Below, one piece after another: positions 18,225 through 26,960 of a stretch of 64,000 nucleotides of DNA. Within the stretch, counting starts at the first letter, position 1; each line of letters opens with the position of its first letter. The notes below the pieces were generated by a model. The model was not told the origin of the DNA and searched no databases. It saw nothing but the letters and a program-made list of their open reading frames with translations. The position numbers and the translations under genes were made by a program. This DNA comes from Arthrobacter dokdonellae (lineage in GTDB: Bacteria > Actinomycetota > Actinomycetes > Actinomycetales > Micrococcaceae): NCBI RefSeq assembly GCF_003268655.1, contig NZ_CP029642.1, positions 682,001 through 746,000 of the forward strand, in the 5' to 3' direction.

Positions 18225-18401
18225 TAGGAAACCACATAAACAAAGATTCACGGCGGATGGTCGCCGCGCGGACCGCGTGCCCGCGCCGAGAACGGCGTCT
18301 CTTCGCGCCGCCCCCGCGGCTTGGCACCGCCCGCAGCGCAGACTGGCGCCCCGCTTCGCGGATTCCAGCCGTGCGGGCCGGCCGGTGCGTAGGCTGGCCC
18401 C

Positions 18402-19043
18402 ATGGAGAATGTCGCTTGGTCCCGGCCCGAAGCGGAGCGCCCGGGCACGCCGCTGCTGCTGATGCTGCACGGCTACGGTTCCAGCGAAGTGCGCATGGCC
18501 GAACTCTTCGGCTCGATGCCGAAGGGCTTCACCTGCGCCGCGCCCCGCGGCGCTCTGGACGTGGGCGGGGCCCGCGGCTGGTTCCTCCTGGACTACTTCC
18601 TCGACAACGACTTCGCCGAGGTGATCGGGGCCGCCTCACGACTGCTGGCGTGGCTGGACACCGAGACGGCCCGCCACGGCTTCAGCAGCATCTCCCTGCT
18701 GGGCTTTTCGCAGGGCATGGCCATGGCCACCACGCTCCTGCGCCTGCGGCCGGCGGCGTTCACGGCAGCAGTGGGGCTCTCCGGCTTTGTGCTGCACAAC
18801 GAACTGCTCGGTGCCATGGAGCCGCTGGAACCGAAGGTCCCGTTTTACTGGGCCCGAGACGCGGCGGACCTTGTCATCAACCCGGACGCCACGGCGTTCA
18901 CCGCCGCATGGCTCGCCGCAAACACCGATCTCCAGCAGGCACGCTACGACGGTCTGGGACACAAAATCCGCGCCGACGAGCTCAGCGACGGTGCGTCCTT
19001 CCTGACGGCCAACGTCCCCGGCTCGTTCGTGCCGCGGGGCTAG
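18402..19043 (+). CDS. Alpha/beta hydrolase, carboxylesterase/phospholipase type
   Basis: Small serine esterase of 213 residues, close in size to the phospholipase/carboxylesterase family. The nucleophile is Ser103 in LLGFSQGMAM, the oxyanion region is LMLHGYGSSE, and His187 in YDGLGHKI is the likely catalytic histidine. No signal peptide is present, so it acts in the cytosol. The natural substrate is unknown. It reads divergently from the fructose operon. Confidence 0.88.
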   Translation: MENVAWSRPEAERPGTPLLLMLHGYGSSEVRMAELFGSMPKGFTCAAPRGALDVGGARGWFLLDYFLDNDFAEVIGAASRLLAWLDTETARHGFSSISLLGFSQGMAMATTLLRLRPAAFTAAVGLSGFVLHNELLGAMEPLEPKVPFYWARDAADLVINPDATAFTAAWLAANTDLQQARYDGLGHKIRADELSDGASFLTANVPGSFVPRG

Positions 19044-19051
19044 GGGGAACG

Positions 19052-19240
19052 ATGGCGGGCAAGGCAGCCGGCTTCGAGGTCACAGTGGCACGCGGCGGCG
19101 AGGTGTCCATGAGGCACAACGGCTTGCCAGCCGCCACACTGCGCGAAGGAGATCGGCTGAACGTCGCCGCGCTGAATGTCGCCGAAAGCACCCGTCCCCA
19201 AAGCAGTCCAATGGCGCCGCCGGTTCAACCAAAAGGTTGA
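19052..19240 (+). CDS. Small hypothetical protein, 62 residues
   Basis: A short frame just after the esterase stop, with AGGGGGAAC upstream of its ATG. The product, rich in Ala, Arg and Val (EVTVARGGEVSMRHNG), has no recognised domain; its strand-rich first half faintly resembles small SpoVT/AbrB-like swapped-hairpin proteins but this is not a firm match. It could be spurious; position and ribosome site are the only support. Confidence 0.4.
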   Translation: MAGKAAGFEVTVARGGEVSMRHNGLPAATLREGDRLNVAALNVAESTRPQSSPMAPPVQPKG

Positions 19241-19312
19241 TGGCCGGCGTCGTGCGCGTCCATAGGCTGGAGGCAAAGGCCCGACCAGGGGCCCACCAGC
19301 AAAGGACATTTC

Positions 19313-19762
19313 ATGAAGAAGCTCTTTTACTCCGCGTTCGCCTACATGATCATCGGCGTGCTCTCCGGACTGTTCTACCGCGAGTTCACCAAGGGCAAGG
19401 ACTTCACCGGGTTCACGCAGCTCTCCGTGGTCCACACGCACCTGCTCACGCTTGGCTTCATTGTGCTGCTCATTGTCCTGGTCCTGGAGAAGCTGTTCAC
19501 GCTCTCCGCGTCCCGCCTGTTCAGCTGGTTCTTCTGGACCTACAACGCCGGACTGGTGCTGACCGCGGCCATGATGGTGTGGCACGGCATGCTGCAGGTC
19601 AACGGCGCCACCGACGTCTCGGCCGCCATCCCCGGCATCGCCGGCATGGGCCACACCCTCCTTTCCGCCGGCATGGTGCTGCTGTTCCTGGCCCTGAGTA
19701 CCCGGATCTTCGGAACCTCCGTTAAGCACGACGCCGGAACGTCCGCCGCGCTCGCAGGCTGA
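19313..19762 (+). CDS. DUF2871 family membrane protein
   Basis: Integral membrane protein of 149 residues with four membrane segments and the family start MKKLFYSAFAYMIIGV. Conserved histidines occur in SVVHTHLLTLGF, MVWHGML and GMGHTLL, which might bind a metal or haem; the family's function is unknown. A clear AAGGAC ribosome site precedes the ATG. It stands alone between the esterase group and an unrelated gene. Confidence 0.88.
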   Translation: MKKLFYSAFAYMIIGVLSGLFYREFTKGKDFTGFTQLSVVHTHLLTLGFIVLLIVLVLEKLFTLSASRLFSWFFWTYNAGLVLTAAMMVWHGMLQVNGATDVSAAIPGIAGMGHTLLSAGMVLLFLALSTRIFGTSVKHDAGTSAALAG

Positions 19763-19860
19763 GTTCCGGGCGGGCCGGGCCGGGCGGCGTTTCCGCCGGT
19801 TCCCGACCCGCGGCGGGCATGGGCGGCTACGCTGGGACTACGTCAACAGTCAGGGAGCGC

Positions 19861-20688
19861 ATGGCACGCAAGGATGTGGAAAAGGCCGGTTTGGGCAGGT
19901 CCGCCGGCAAGCCGAACCCCGCCGTCGGGCTGGCGGCGGCGGCCGCCTTCGACGCGAAGGGCAGGCCCCGCCCGGCCGTCCACGGGATGCTGCTGAAGGC
20001 CGTCGAGGTCCAGCGGCCCTTGGTGCTGGCCAACCTGCGGCGGCTGCGCAGGAAAAACCCGGACGCGACGGCCTTTGAGCTCAGCCGGCGGCTCGAGCGG
20101 GATTTCCTCCACGGGGTCGGCGGCGGCGGGGCGGCCATCGGCGCCACGGCCATCGTGCCCGGCATCGGCACCGTGGCGGCGCTTTCCATCTCCGCCGCCG
20201 CCACCGTGGTCTTCCTGGAGGCCACCGCCCTCTACGCGCAGTCCGTGGCCGAACTCCACGGCGTCCGGCTGGCCGATCCCGAACGGGCGCGGCTGACGGT
20301 CATGGCGATCATGCTGGGCGATGAAGGCACCGCCATGCTCTCCGGCCTGACCGGCCATGCCCTGGGCAACGGCAGGACGCCCCTGCAGGCATGGGGCAAG
20401 ACAGTCGGCAAGTCCATGCCGGTCTCGGCGGTCAAGGGCGTCATCGCCTCGATGCAAAAGAAGTTCCTGAAAAAGGTCGCCGTCAGGGGCGGCGCGTCCG
20501 TGGTGGGCAAGGCGCTGCCGTTCGGCATCGGCGCCGCCGTGGGCGGCGTGGGCAACTACATGATGGGCCGGGCCGTCGTCGCCTCGACCCAGCGAGCCTT
20601 CGGCCCGGCGCCGCTGGAAATCCCCGCCGAGCTGTTGGCCGAACTGGACGCTGTCAAAGCCACGAAGCCGTCACGGGGGAAGCGCTGA
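19861..20688 (+). CDS. Conserved hypothetical protein with Gly/Ala-rich hydrophobic core
   Basis: A 275-residue protein that I cannot assign with confidence. Residues about 95-140 form a glycine- and alanine-rich hydrophobic stretch (GVGGGGAAIGATAIVPGIG) and residues about 210-240 form a second (GKALPFGIGAAVGGVGNYMMG). This layout recalls EcsC-like peripheral membrane proteins, but the resemblance is weak. AGGGAG precedes the ATG at 19861, which is preferred over one at 19819. It converges with the DUF445 gene. Confidence 0.7.
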   Translation: MARKDVEKAGLGRSAGKPNPAVGLAAAAAFDAKGRPRPAVHGMLLKAVEVQRPLVLANLRRLRRKNPDATAFELSRRLERDFLHGVGGGGAAIGATAIVPGIGTVAALSISAAATVVFLEATALYAQSVAELHGVRLADPERARLTVMAIMLGDEGTAMLSGLTGHALGNGRTPLQAWGKTVGKSMPVSAVKGVIASMQKKFLKKVAVRGGASVVGKALPFGIGAAVGGVGNYMMGRAVVASTQRAFGPAPLEIPAELLAELDAVKATKPSRGKR

Positions 20689-20707
20689 TCCCGGCCGCCC
20701 GCGGGGC

Positions 20708-21994
20708 TTAGTGGAAGATCAGCGTGGCCACCGTGAAGATGGCCAGGCCGGCGAGCGAGCCCACCACGGTGCCGTTGATGCGGATGAACTGCAGGTCCTT
20801 GCCCACCTGCAGTTCGATCTTTTCGCTGGTCTCCACCGCGTCCCAGCGCTCCACCGTGTCCGTGATGATGGATGCGATCTCGTGCTTGTACGTGCGGACC
20901 AGGTAGGAGGCGGCGTCGGAAATCCACGCGTTGGCCTTGGCCGCCAGTTCGACGTCGGTGGCCAGGCGGGTGCCAAAGTCCTGCACGGCGGCGGTGAACT
21001 TCAGGCGCAGCTCCGACCGCGGATCCTCGACGGCGTCAAAGAGGGCGTTCTTGATGGTCTCCCACGTCCGCCCGGCGAGGTCCCGCACTTCCGGATCCCC
21101 CAGGACCTGGGCCTTGATGTTTTCAACGCGGGCAATCATGGCCGGATCGTGCTGCAGTTCCTGGGCCAGGTCGGCTAGGTAGTTGTCCAGCTGCATGCGA
21201 AGTTCGTGGTGCGGGTCCTTCTGGACGGCGCGGGCAAACTTGTAGATCTCGGTGTAGATTTTGTCGCCCACCAGTCCGTCCACGAACTGCGGAACCCAGC
21301 TGGGGGAGCGGTCGGAGACCAGCCCGGAGATGGTGTCATGGTTGGCCTGGATCCACAGCGTGGAGCGGTCCACGAGCAGGTCCACCAGGGCGTGATGGTG
21401 GCCGTCGGCAAAGACCCGCTCCGCCACCTTGCCGATGGGGGGCCCCCACGGCGGGTCAACCAGATATTTGCGGACCATGGATTCGATGATGTCCCGGACG
21501 TCGTCGTCCTTCAGCACGGCCATGGCGCCGCGCATGGCGGCAGCGCCTTCGGTGGCCACCCGTTGCGCGCTGGCCGGCTTGGACAGCCAGGCGCCCACCT
21601 TCTGGGCGATCTGTGTCTTGGCCAGCTTCTCCGCCACCACGGTTTCGGAGAGGAAGTTGGTCTCCACAAACTCGCCCAGCGACGCGCCGATGTCGTCCTT
21701 GCGGTTGGGGATGATGGCGGTGTGCGGGATTTTCAGCCCCATCGGGTACTTGAACAGGGCCGTCACGGCAAACCAGTCGGCCAGGGCTCCCACCATGCCC
21801 CCCTCGGTGGCCGCCCGCACGTACACCAGCCACGGGTAGTCGCGCTGGAAGGCAAAGGCCAGGCAAAAGACCACGGCCATGGCGATCAGCAGGCCGAGCG
21901 CAATGTTTTTCATCCGGCGCAGCGCCGCCGCCTTTTCAGCGTCGGGCTGCGGAACGGGCGCCGGGAGCGTGCCCGGCTGTTGTGTTTGCGCCAT
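20708..21994 (-). CDS. DUF445 family membrane-anchored protein
   Basis: A 428-residue member of the DUF445 (YheB-like) family. A membrane segment at about residues 33-50 is followed by the family hallmark GMVGALADWFAVTALFKYP, a long helical middle part, and a C-terminal membrane segment (VVGSLAGLAIFTVATLIF). The function is unknown; the topology suggests a coiled periplasmic or cytoplasmic domain tethered at both ends. The start ATG at 21994 is only 22 bases from the divergent glycerophosphodiesterase start, so the two promoters must overlap the other gene's 5' region. Confidence 0.88.
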   Translation of the reverse strand: MAQTQQPGTLPAPVPQPDAEKAAALRRMKNIALGLLIAMAVVFCLAFAFQRDYPWLVYVRAATEGGMVGALADWFAVTALFKYPMGLKIPHTAIIPNRKDDIGASLGEFVETNFLSETVVAEKLAKTQIAQKVGAWLSKPASAQRVATEGAAAMRGAMAVLKDDDVRDIIESMVRKYLVDPPWGPPIGKVAERVFADGHHHALVDLLVDRSTLWIQANHDTISGLVSDRSPSWVPQFVDGLVGDKIYTEIYKFARAVQKDPHHELRMQLDNYLADLAQELQHDPAMIARVENIKAQVLGDPEVRDLAGRTWETIKNALFDAVEDPRSELRLKFTAAVQDFGTRLATDVELAAKANAWISDAASYLVRTYKHEIASIITDTVERWDAVETSEKIELQVGKDLQFIRINGTVVGSLAGLAIFTVATLIFH

Positions 21995-22016
21995 GCAGCA
22001 AGCGTAGCGTGATGCC

Positions 22017-22850
22017 ATGATCGAGCAGATATTCGCCCACCGCGGTGCCAGCGCCGGCTTCCCCGAGCACACCCGCGCCGCCTACCTGCAGGCCCTGGCC
22101 GACGGCGCCGACGGGGTGGAAGGCGATCTCCACCTCACCGCGGACGGAGCCCTGGTCCTCATTCACGACGACACGTTGGACCGGACGTCCAACGGCAGCG
22201 GCCCAGTGGGCGCCCACACGCTCGAGGAGCTGTGCGGGCTGGACTTCACGTCGTGGAAAGGCGCCCGCATCCCGCCGGAATACGGCCGCGTGGGGGAACA
22301 GCTGCTGACGCTGGACGGGCTGCTGGACATCCTGGCCGGGGCCGGGCGGGAGATGGCGCTGGCCCTTGAGTTCAAATACGGGGAATTATTCGACCCCGCC
22401 CTCGTGGACGCCGCCCTGGAAGCGCTTGGCGCGCGTGGCTGGTCCGCCGCGCGCTCGATGGCCGGCAAGGTGCAGGTGTCCTTCATGAGCTTCCATCCCG
22501 AGGCCGTCAAGTACCTGTCCGGCCATGTCCCGGCGGCGATGCTCTGCCAGCTGCTTCAGTACGCGGAAACCGGGGCCGGGCGCGAACTGCTGGCCAACGG
22601 GGAGGCGCTGCTGGACGACGGCGCCGCCCACCTGGCCGGGCCCGGCGTCGCCTACCTGCGTGCCAACCCGGGCAACGCCGCCCGCTGGCTGGCCGCGGGG
22701 CGCACCCTCCGGGTCTGGACCGTGGATACCGCGGAGGACCTCCAACTGTGCCTGGATGCAGGCGTGGCCGAGGTGACGACCAACCGGCCGGCCGCCATCA
22801 GGGCCATGCTTGGCCGGGCGCCTAGTGCCGGCGGCCGGCGCCCCGCCTGA
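22017..22850 (+). CDS. Glycerophosphodiester phosphodiesterase
   Basis: Cytosolic GDPD-family enzyme of 277 residues, which hydrolyses glycerophosphodiesters to glycerol 3-phosphate and an alcohol. It starts with IFAHRGASAGFPEHT, the metal- and substrate-binding motif, followed by EGDLHLTADGALVLIHD. The C-terminal VWTVDTAEDLQLCLDAGVAEVTTNRP is typical of the family. No signal peptide is seen, so it likely salvages internal lipid headgroups. Confidence 0.93.
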   Translation: MIEQIFAHRGASAGFPEHTRAAYLQALADGADGVEGDLHLTADGALVLIHDDTLDRTSNGSGPVGAHTLEELCGLDFTSWKGARIPPEYGRVGEQLLTLDGLLDILAGAGREMALALEFKYGELFDPALVDAALEALGARGWSAARSMAGKVQVSFMSFHPEAVKYLSGHVPAAMLCQLLQYAETGAGRELLANGEALLDDGAAHLAGPGVAYLRANPGNAARWLAAGRTLRVWTVDTAEDLQLCLDAGVAEVTTNRPAAIRAMLGRAPSAGGRRPA

Positions 22851-22895
22851 CCCCGCTCACTGCCAAGCCCCTGCAGCATGTGGTTGCATGGACAC

Positions 22896-24758
22896 ATGGC
22901 ATCACGGATAGAAGACTACGCATTGCTTTCCGATCTCCACACCGGCGCCCTCGTGGGCCGCGACGGCAGCCTGGACTGGCTGTGCTTTCCACGCTTCGAC
23001 TCGCCGGCGGTGTTTGCCGCGCTGCTGGGGGACGAGCATAACGGACGCTGGCGCCTGGCCCCCGTCGAGGGGAAAGTGGTCTCCCGCAACTATGTGGGGA
23101 GCACCTTCGTGCTGGAAACGCTGTGGGAAAGCGCCACGGGGACGGCCCGCGTCACGGAGTTCATGCCGATCGGGGACAGGCGGGCTTCCGTGGTCCGGCG
23201 GATCGACGGTGTCACCGGGACCGTTGAATTCCAGCAGGAAATCACCATCCGCCCCGGCTACGGATCGGTGCTGCCCTGGGTCCGCCGGGTCCACCACCAC
23301 GCCGGCCATTCGATCATTCTCGCCGTGGCCGGCCCGGACGCCCTGGTGCTGCGCGGGCAGGAGCTGCCGCGCGCCGACGACCACAAACATGCCGGCAGGT
23401 TTTCGGTGGCTGCCGGGGAAAGGGTGGAACAGGAATTCATCTGGTACCCGTCCCACCGGCCCGTCCCCCGCGACATCAACCTGGACTCCGCACTGGCGCA
23501 GACCCTGGAGTACTGGGACGGCTGGGCGGCGCAGTGCAGCCACGACGGGAAGTACGCCCCCATGGTGGAACGCTCACTGCTGGTGCTGCGGGCCCTGACA
23601 CATGAGGACACCGGTGGCATTGTGGCAGCCCCCACCACCTCGCTGCCGGAGGACTTCGGCGGCTCCCGCAACTGGGACTACCGTTACTGCTGGCTGCGGG
23701 ACGCGGCGCTGACGCTGGAGGCCATGCTCACCCACGGGTACGAAAACGTGGCGATGAAGTGGCGCGACTGGCTTCTGCGCGCCGTGGCCGGCGACCCGGA
23801 GGACCTGCAGATCATGTACGGATTGGGCGGGGAACGTGAACTGCCCGAGGGTGTCCTGGAGCATCTGCCCGGCTATGAAGGCGCGGCGCCGGTGCGCATC
23901 GGCAACGGGGCCGTGGGGCAGTACCAGGCCGACGTCGTGGGCGAGGTCCTCGTGGCGCTGGAGAAGCTGCGCCAGGCAGGAGGGCAGGAGGACCACTTCT
24001 CCTGGCCCCTGCAGCTGGCCATGCTGACGTTTGTGGAGCGCCACCTGGCGGACAAGGACCACGGCATCTGGGAGATGCGCGGGAACCTGCAGTACTTCAC
24101 GCATTCCCGCGTCATGATGTGGGCCGCGTTTGACTGCGGCGTCCGTGCCGTCCGCAACCACGGGCTGAAGGGGCCGGTGGAGCGCTGGGAGGCACTGCGT
24201 GAACAATTGCGCGGCGAGATCATGGAGCACGGCTTCAACACGGAGCTGAACACCTTTGCCCAGACCTACGACGGCGCGGCCACGGACGCCTCGCTGCTGG
24301 TGATCCCGCAGGTGGGCTTTGTGCCCTACGATTCCCCCGAAATGCTGGGCACCGTGGCGGCGCTGGAAAAGGAACTCGTGGACGATGACGGGTTGATCCT
24401 GCGGTACCGGACGACCTCCGGCATTGACGGACTGTCGGCCGGGGAGCATCCGTTCCTGGCTTGCTCCTTCTGGCTGGTGGAACAGTACGCGCACTCCGGG
24501 CGGCAGGACGACGCCGAGGCCTTGATGGACAAGCTGGTGGGCCTGGCCAATGAGGTGGGGCTGCTCAGCGAGGAATATGCCACGAAGCACGGGCGGATGG
24601 CCGGAAATTTCCCGCAGGCCTTCTCCCATCTGGCGCTGGTGCGGGCTGCCGATGCGCTGCACGGCACCGAGCAGCTGAGCATGGCGTCCGGCGGGGGCCG
24701 GACGGACGGCCGGAAGCCCGCCCGTCCACTGGGCGCGCCGCAGGACACGTCGTCCTGA
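22896..24758 (+). CDS. Glycoside hydrolase family 15 protein (glucoamylase/trehalase type)
   Basis: A 620-residue GH15 enzyme. The family pattern IEDYALLSDLHTGALVGRDGSLDWLCFPRFDS opens the N-terminal beta-domain, and the (alpha/alpha)6 barrel contains SRNWDYRYCWLRDAALT, the first catalytic region. Actinobacterial relatives include trehalases and alpha-glucan hydrolases; the substrate is not settled by sequence. No signal peptide, hence cytosolic. The ATG at 22896 is chosen to match family starts; an ATG at 22878 is also in frame, and neither has a convincing ribosome site. Confidence 0.9.
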   Translation: MASRIEDYALLSDLHTGALVGRDGSLDWLCFPRFDSPAVFAALLGDEHNGRWRLAPVEGKVVSRNYVGSTFVLETLWESATGTARVTEFMPIGDRRASVVRRIDGVTGTVEFQQEITIRPGYGSVLPWVRRVHHHAGHSIILAVAGPDALVLRGQELPRADDHKHAGRFSVAAGERVEQEFIWYPSHRPVPRDINLDSALAQTLEYWDGWAAQCSHDGKYAPMVERSLLVLRALTHEDTGGIVAAPTTSLPEDFGGSRNWDYRYCWLRDAALTLEAMLTHGYENVAMKWRDWLLRAVAGDPEDLQIMYGLGGERELPEGVLEHLPGYEGAAPVRIGNGAVGQYQADVVGEVLVALEKLRQAGGQEDHFSWPLQLAMLTFVERHLADKDHGIWEMRGNLQYFTHSRVMMWAAFDCGVRAVRNHGLKGPVERWEALREQLRGEIMEHGFNTELNTFAQTYDGAATDASLLVIPQVGFVPYDSPEMLGTVAALEKELVDDDGLILRYRTTSGIDGLSAGEHPFLACSFWLVEQYAHSGRQDDAEALMDKLVGLANEVGLLSEEYATKHGRMAGNFPQAFSHLALVRAADALHGTEQLSMASGGGRTDGRKPARPLGAPQDTSS

Positions 24759-24775
24759 CGTGCAACCATGGATCC

Positions 24776-25174
24776 ATGAAACCGCGAACCGCCAGCGCCC
24801 TGGCCCTTGCCGCCCTGCTGGGCACCAGCGCCGTCAACCATGTGCGTAACCCCGCCTTCTACTACCCGGTGGTGCCGCCCGTCCTGTGCACTGACAAGGG
24901 CGGCCGCCTGGGCCTCATGACCCGTCGCAACTGGGTGCTGGCGTCAGCGGCTCCCGAGGTTTTGGCCGCCGCCGGCCTGCTGCTGCCCGGGACGCGCAAG
25001 GCCGCCGCCACCGCCACGGCGGTCATGTTCACGGGGTTTACCGCCGGGCACGTCTCTGCGCTCCGCCGCGCGTTCGGCGCGGGCGGGACCCGGGCTGCCC
25101 GGCGGATCCATGCCGTGCGGCTGCCCCTGCAGGTCCCCCTGGTGGTGTGGGCCTGGCGCCTCCGCCGCCCATGA
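24776..25174 (+). CDS. DoxX-like small membrane protein
   Basis: A 132-residue protein with four hydrophobic segments and the general layout of the DoxX-like family (NHVRNPAFYYPVVP in the first loop, then APEVLAAAGLLLPG). Function unknown. Its stop overlaps the azlC start by 4 bases. Confidence 0.7.
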   Translation: MKPRTASALALAALLGTSAVNHVRNPAFYYPVVPPVLCTDKGGRLGLMTRRNWVLASAAPEVLAAAGLLLPGTRKAAATATAVMFTGFTAGHVSALRRAFGAGGTRAARRIHAVRLPLQVPLVVWAWRLRRP

Positions 25175-26040
25175 CGCTCAGGGAATCGCCCGCGGCCAGG
25201 ATCGGCGCCTCCATTGCCATCGCCACGGGGTTGTACGGCGTGTCCTTCGGCGCGCTGTCCGTGGCCTCCGGCCTGAACTTTTGGCAGACCATTGCGCTGA
25301 GCCTGCTGCTGTTCAGCGGCGGCTCGCAGTTCGCATTCATTGGCGTCATTGCCGGGGGAGGGACCGGCGTGGCGGCCATGAGCGCCTCGGCCCTGCTTGG
25401 CATCCGCAACGGCGTGTACGGGATGCAGCTCAACGCGCTCCTGCGGCCCACCGGGTGGCGCCGGTTTGCCGCGGCCCACGTCACGATCGACGAATCCACC
25501 GCCACCGCGACCGGCCAGATCGACCCTTCCGAGCAAAAGCGCGGCTTCTGGGTGGCCGGCCTGGGTATATACCTACTGTGGAATGCTTTCACTGCCGCCG
25601 GGGCATTTCTTGGTGACGCACTGGGCGACCCTAGGCAGTGGGGCCTGGACGGTGCGGCGGTGGCCGCGTTCCTGGGCCTGCTGTGGCCGCGGATCCGTGC
25701 CGTGCAGCCTGCCGCGATCGCGGCGGTCTGCGCCGTGGTGACGCTGCTGGCGGTCCCCTTGGTTGCGCCAGGGGTGCCCATCCTGGTGGCCGCCGTGGTC
25801 GCCGGGCTGATTGGCTGGTTCCGGCACGGCGCCACGCCCGCGCACGCCCCCGGCCACGTGGGCGACGGGCTGGAGCCCGACATCGAACCGTACAGGCACG
25901 AGGGCGGGACGCCGCGTCCTGCCCGCCCCGGCCCGGAAAGCGCCGGGCGGGACCGCGTCGGCTCGGACCTACCGGGCCAGGCCCGGCCCGGCCAGGACGC
26001 GCTCGGCCAGGACGCGCTCCGGGACGGGGAGGCGCCATGA
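25171..26040 (+). CDS. azlC: AzlC-family branched-chain amino-acid exporter subunit
   Basis: Large membrane subunit of an AzlCD-type exporter (branched-chain amino acids or analogues). The 289 residues include about five or six hydrophobic segments and the family motifs YGVSFGALSVASGL and GGSQFAFIG, ending with a roughly 60-residue hydrophilic tail. That tail carries an exact 15-base tandem duplication (25989-26018) encoding GQDAL twice and is unusual for the family. Its ATG overlaps the DoxX-like stop and its stop overlaps the azlD start, each by 4 bases. Confidence 0.88.
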   Translation: MTLRESPAARIGASIAIATGLYGVSFGALSVASGLNFWQTIALSLLLFSGGSQFAFIGVIAGGGTGVAAMSASALLGIRNGVYGMQLNALLRPTGWRRFAAAHVTIDESTATATGQIDPSEQKRGFWVAGLGIYLLWNAFTAAGAFLGDALGDPRQWGLDGAAVAAFLGLLWPRIRAVQPAAIAAVCAVVTLLAVPLVAPGVPILVAAVVAGLIGWFRHGATPAHAPGHVGDGLEPDIEPYRHEGGTPRPARPGPESAGRDRVGSDLPGQARPGQDALGQDALRDGEAP

Positions 26041-26348
26041 CTCTGTGGATTTGGGTGCTGGTTGCCGCCGGGGCGGCCTACCTGACGAAGCTGCTGGGGT
26101 ACCTGGTCCCGGCCAGGGTGCTCTCGAATCCGCGAATGTCCCGCGTTGCCGGAACACTGACCATCGGGCTGCTGGCGTCCCTCACGGTGGTCAACGCGGC
26201 AGCCAGCGGCACCGCCGTGGTGCTTGACGCGCGCGTTGGCGCGCTCGTGGCGGCGGCCCTGGCGCTTTGGCTCAAGGCGCCGTTTCTGGTGGTGGTGATC
26301 GTCGGCGCGCTGGCCGCCGCCGGACTGCGGCTGCTGGGCTGGCCCTGA
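26037..26348 (+). CDS. azlD: AzlD-family amino-acid exporter small subunit
   Basis: A 103-residue protein with four membrane segments, starting MTLWIWVLVAAGAAYLTK and containing the AzlD-typical LGYLVPARVL. It forms the exporter with AzlC, whose stop codon it overlaps (ATGA). Confidence 0.88.
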   Translation: MTLWIWVLVAAGAAYLTKLLGYLVPARVLSNPRMSRVAGTLTIGLLASLTVVNAAASGTAVVLDARVGALVAAALALWLKAPFLVVVIVGALAAAGLRLLGWP

Positions 26349-26572
26349 TCGTCTCGCCGGTTTTGTGGGCACGCGTGACTGGCCGCGGCGGCGGACTTTT
26401 CCGTGGGGCCAAACCCGTGCCGGGTTTTGCCCCGGGTGTACCGGGGGCGCAATCCAAGTCGAGTTTTGCCCAGCGTGAAGCGCAGTTTTGCGCAGGGCAT
26501 CCCCCTCGCGCAGACCCCGCGCTGTGTCCGGGGCAATAATGGGAGGGAACACCAAACCTTGAGGAGACATCC
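26349..26572. other. Intergenic gap with TTTTGC repeats
   Basis: No gene is credible here. The gap contains three related words, GGGTTTTGCCCCGG (26422-26435), AGTTTTGCCCAGCG (26462-26475) and AGTTTTGCGCAGGG (26484-26497), plus a palindrome gccccgggtgtaccgggggc around 26428-26447. The final part holds GAGGAGA, the ribosome site for the next gene. Confidence 0.5.
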
Positions 26573-26905
26573 ATGATTGTGGCATTTTCAGTGGCGCCCA
26601 GCGGCACCCCCGTGGACGCACCGGCAGGCACCGGTGACGACGCCTCGGTCCACACCGCGGTGGCCGCCGCGGTGAAAGTCGTGCGCGAGTCCGGGCTGCC
26701 GAACCGCACCAGCTCCATGTTCACGGAGATCGAGGGTGATTGGGACGAGGTCATGGATGTGGTCAAGCGTGCCACGGAGGCGGCGGGCCACTACGGCAGC
26801 CGCGTGTCCCTGGTGCTGAAGGCGGACATCCGCCCCGGCCACACCGGCGAGCTCACCGGCAAGGTGGAGCGGCTGGAAGGCGCGCTGGGGACGCTGGGGG
26901 AGTAG
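26573..26905 (+). CDS. MTH1187 family thiamine-binding protein
   Basis: Small 110-residue protein of the MTH1187/YkoF-like fold, members of which bind thiamine. It begins MIVAFSVAPSG and has the family's conserved second half (SSMFTEIEGDWDEVMDVVKRA). It may bind thiamine for storage or sensing; no thiamine genes are adjacent. GAGGAGA lies 7-13 bases before the ATG. Confidence 0.88.
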   Translation: MIVAFSVAPSGTPVDAPAGTGDDASVHTAVAAAVKVVRESGLPNRTSSMFTEIEGDWDEVMDVVKRATEAAGHYGSRVSLVLKADIRPGHTGELTGKVERLEGALGTLGE

Positions 26906-26960
26906 CCGCCGTCGTGCCATGCCCCTGTCCGCAGCGCGCAAGGTGGCCTACGCTGGGAGC

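Noticed and set aside
19241..19312. A further small gene between the 62-residue ORF and DUF2871
   Set aside because: Only the ribosome site and start region of DUF2871 are visible.
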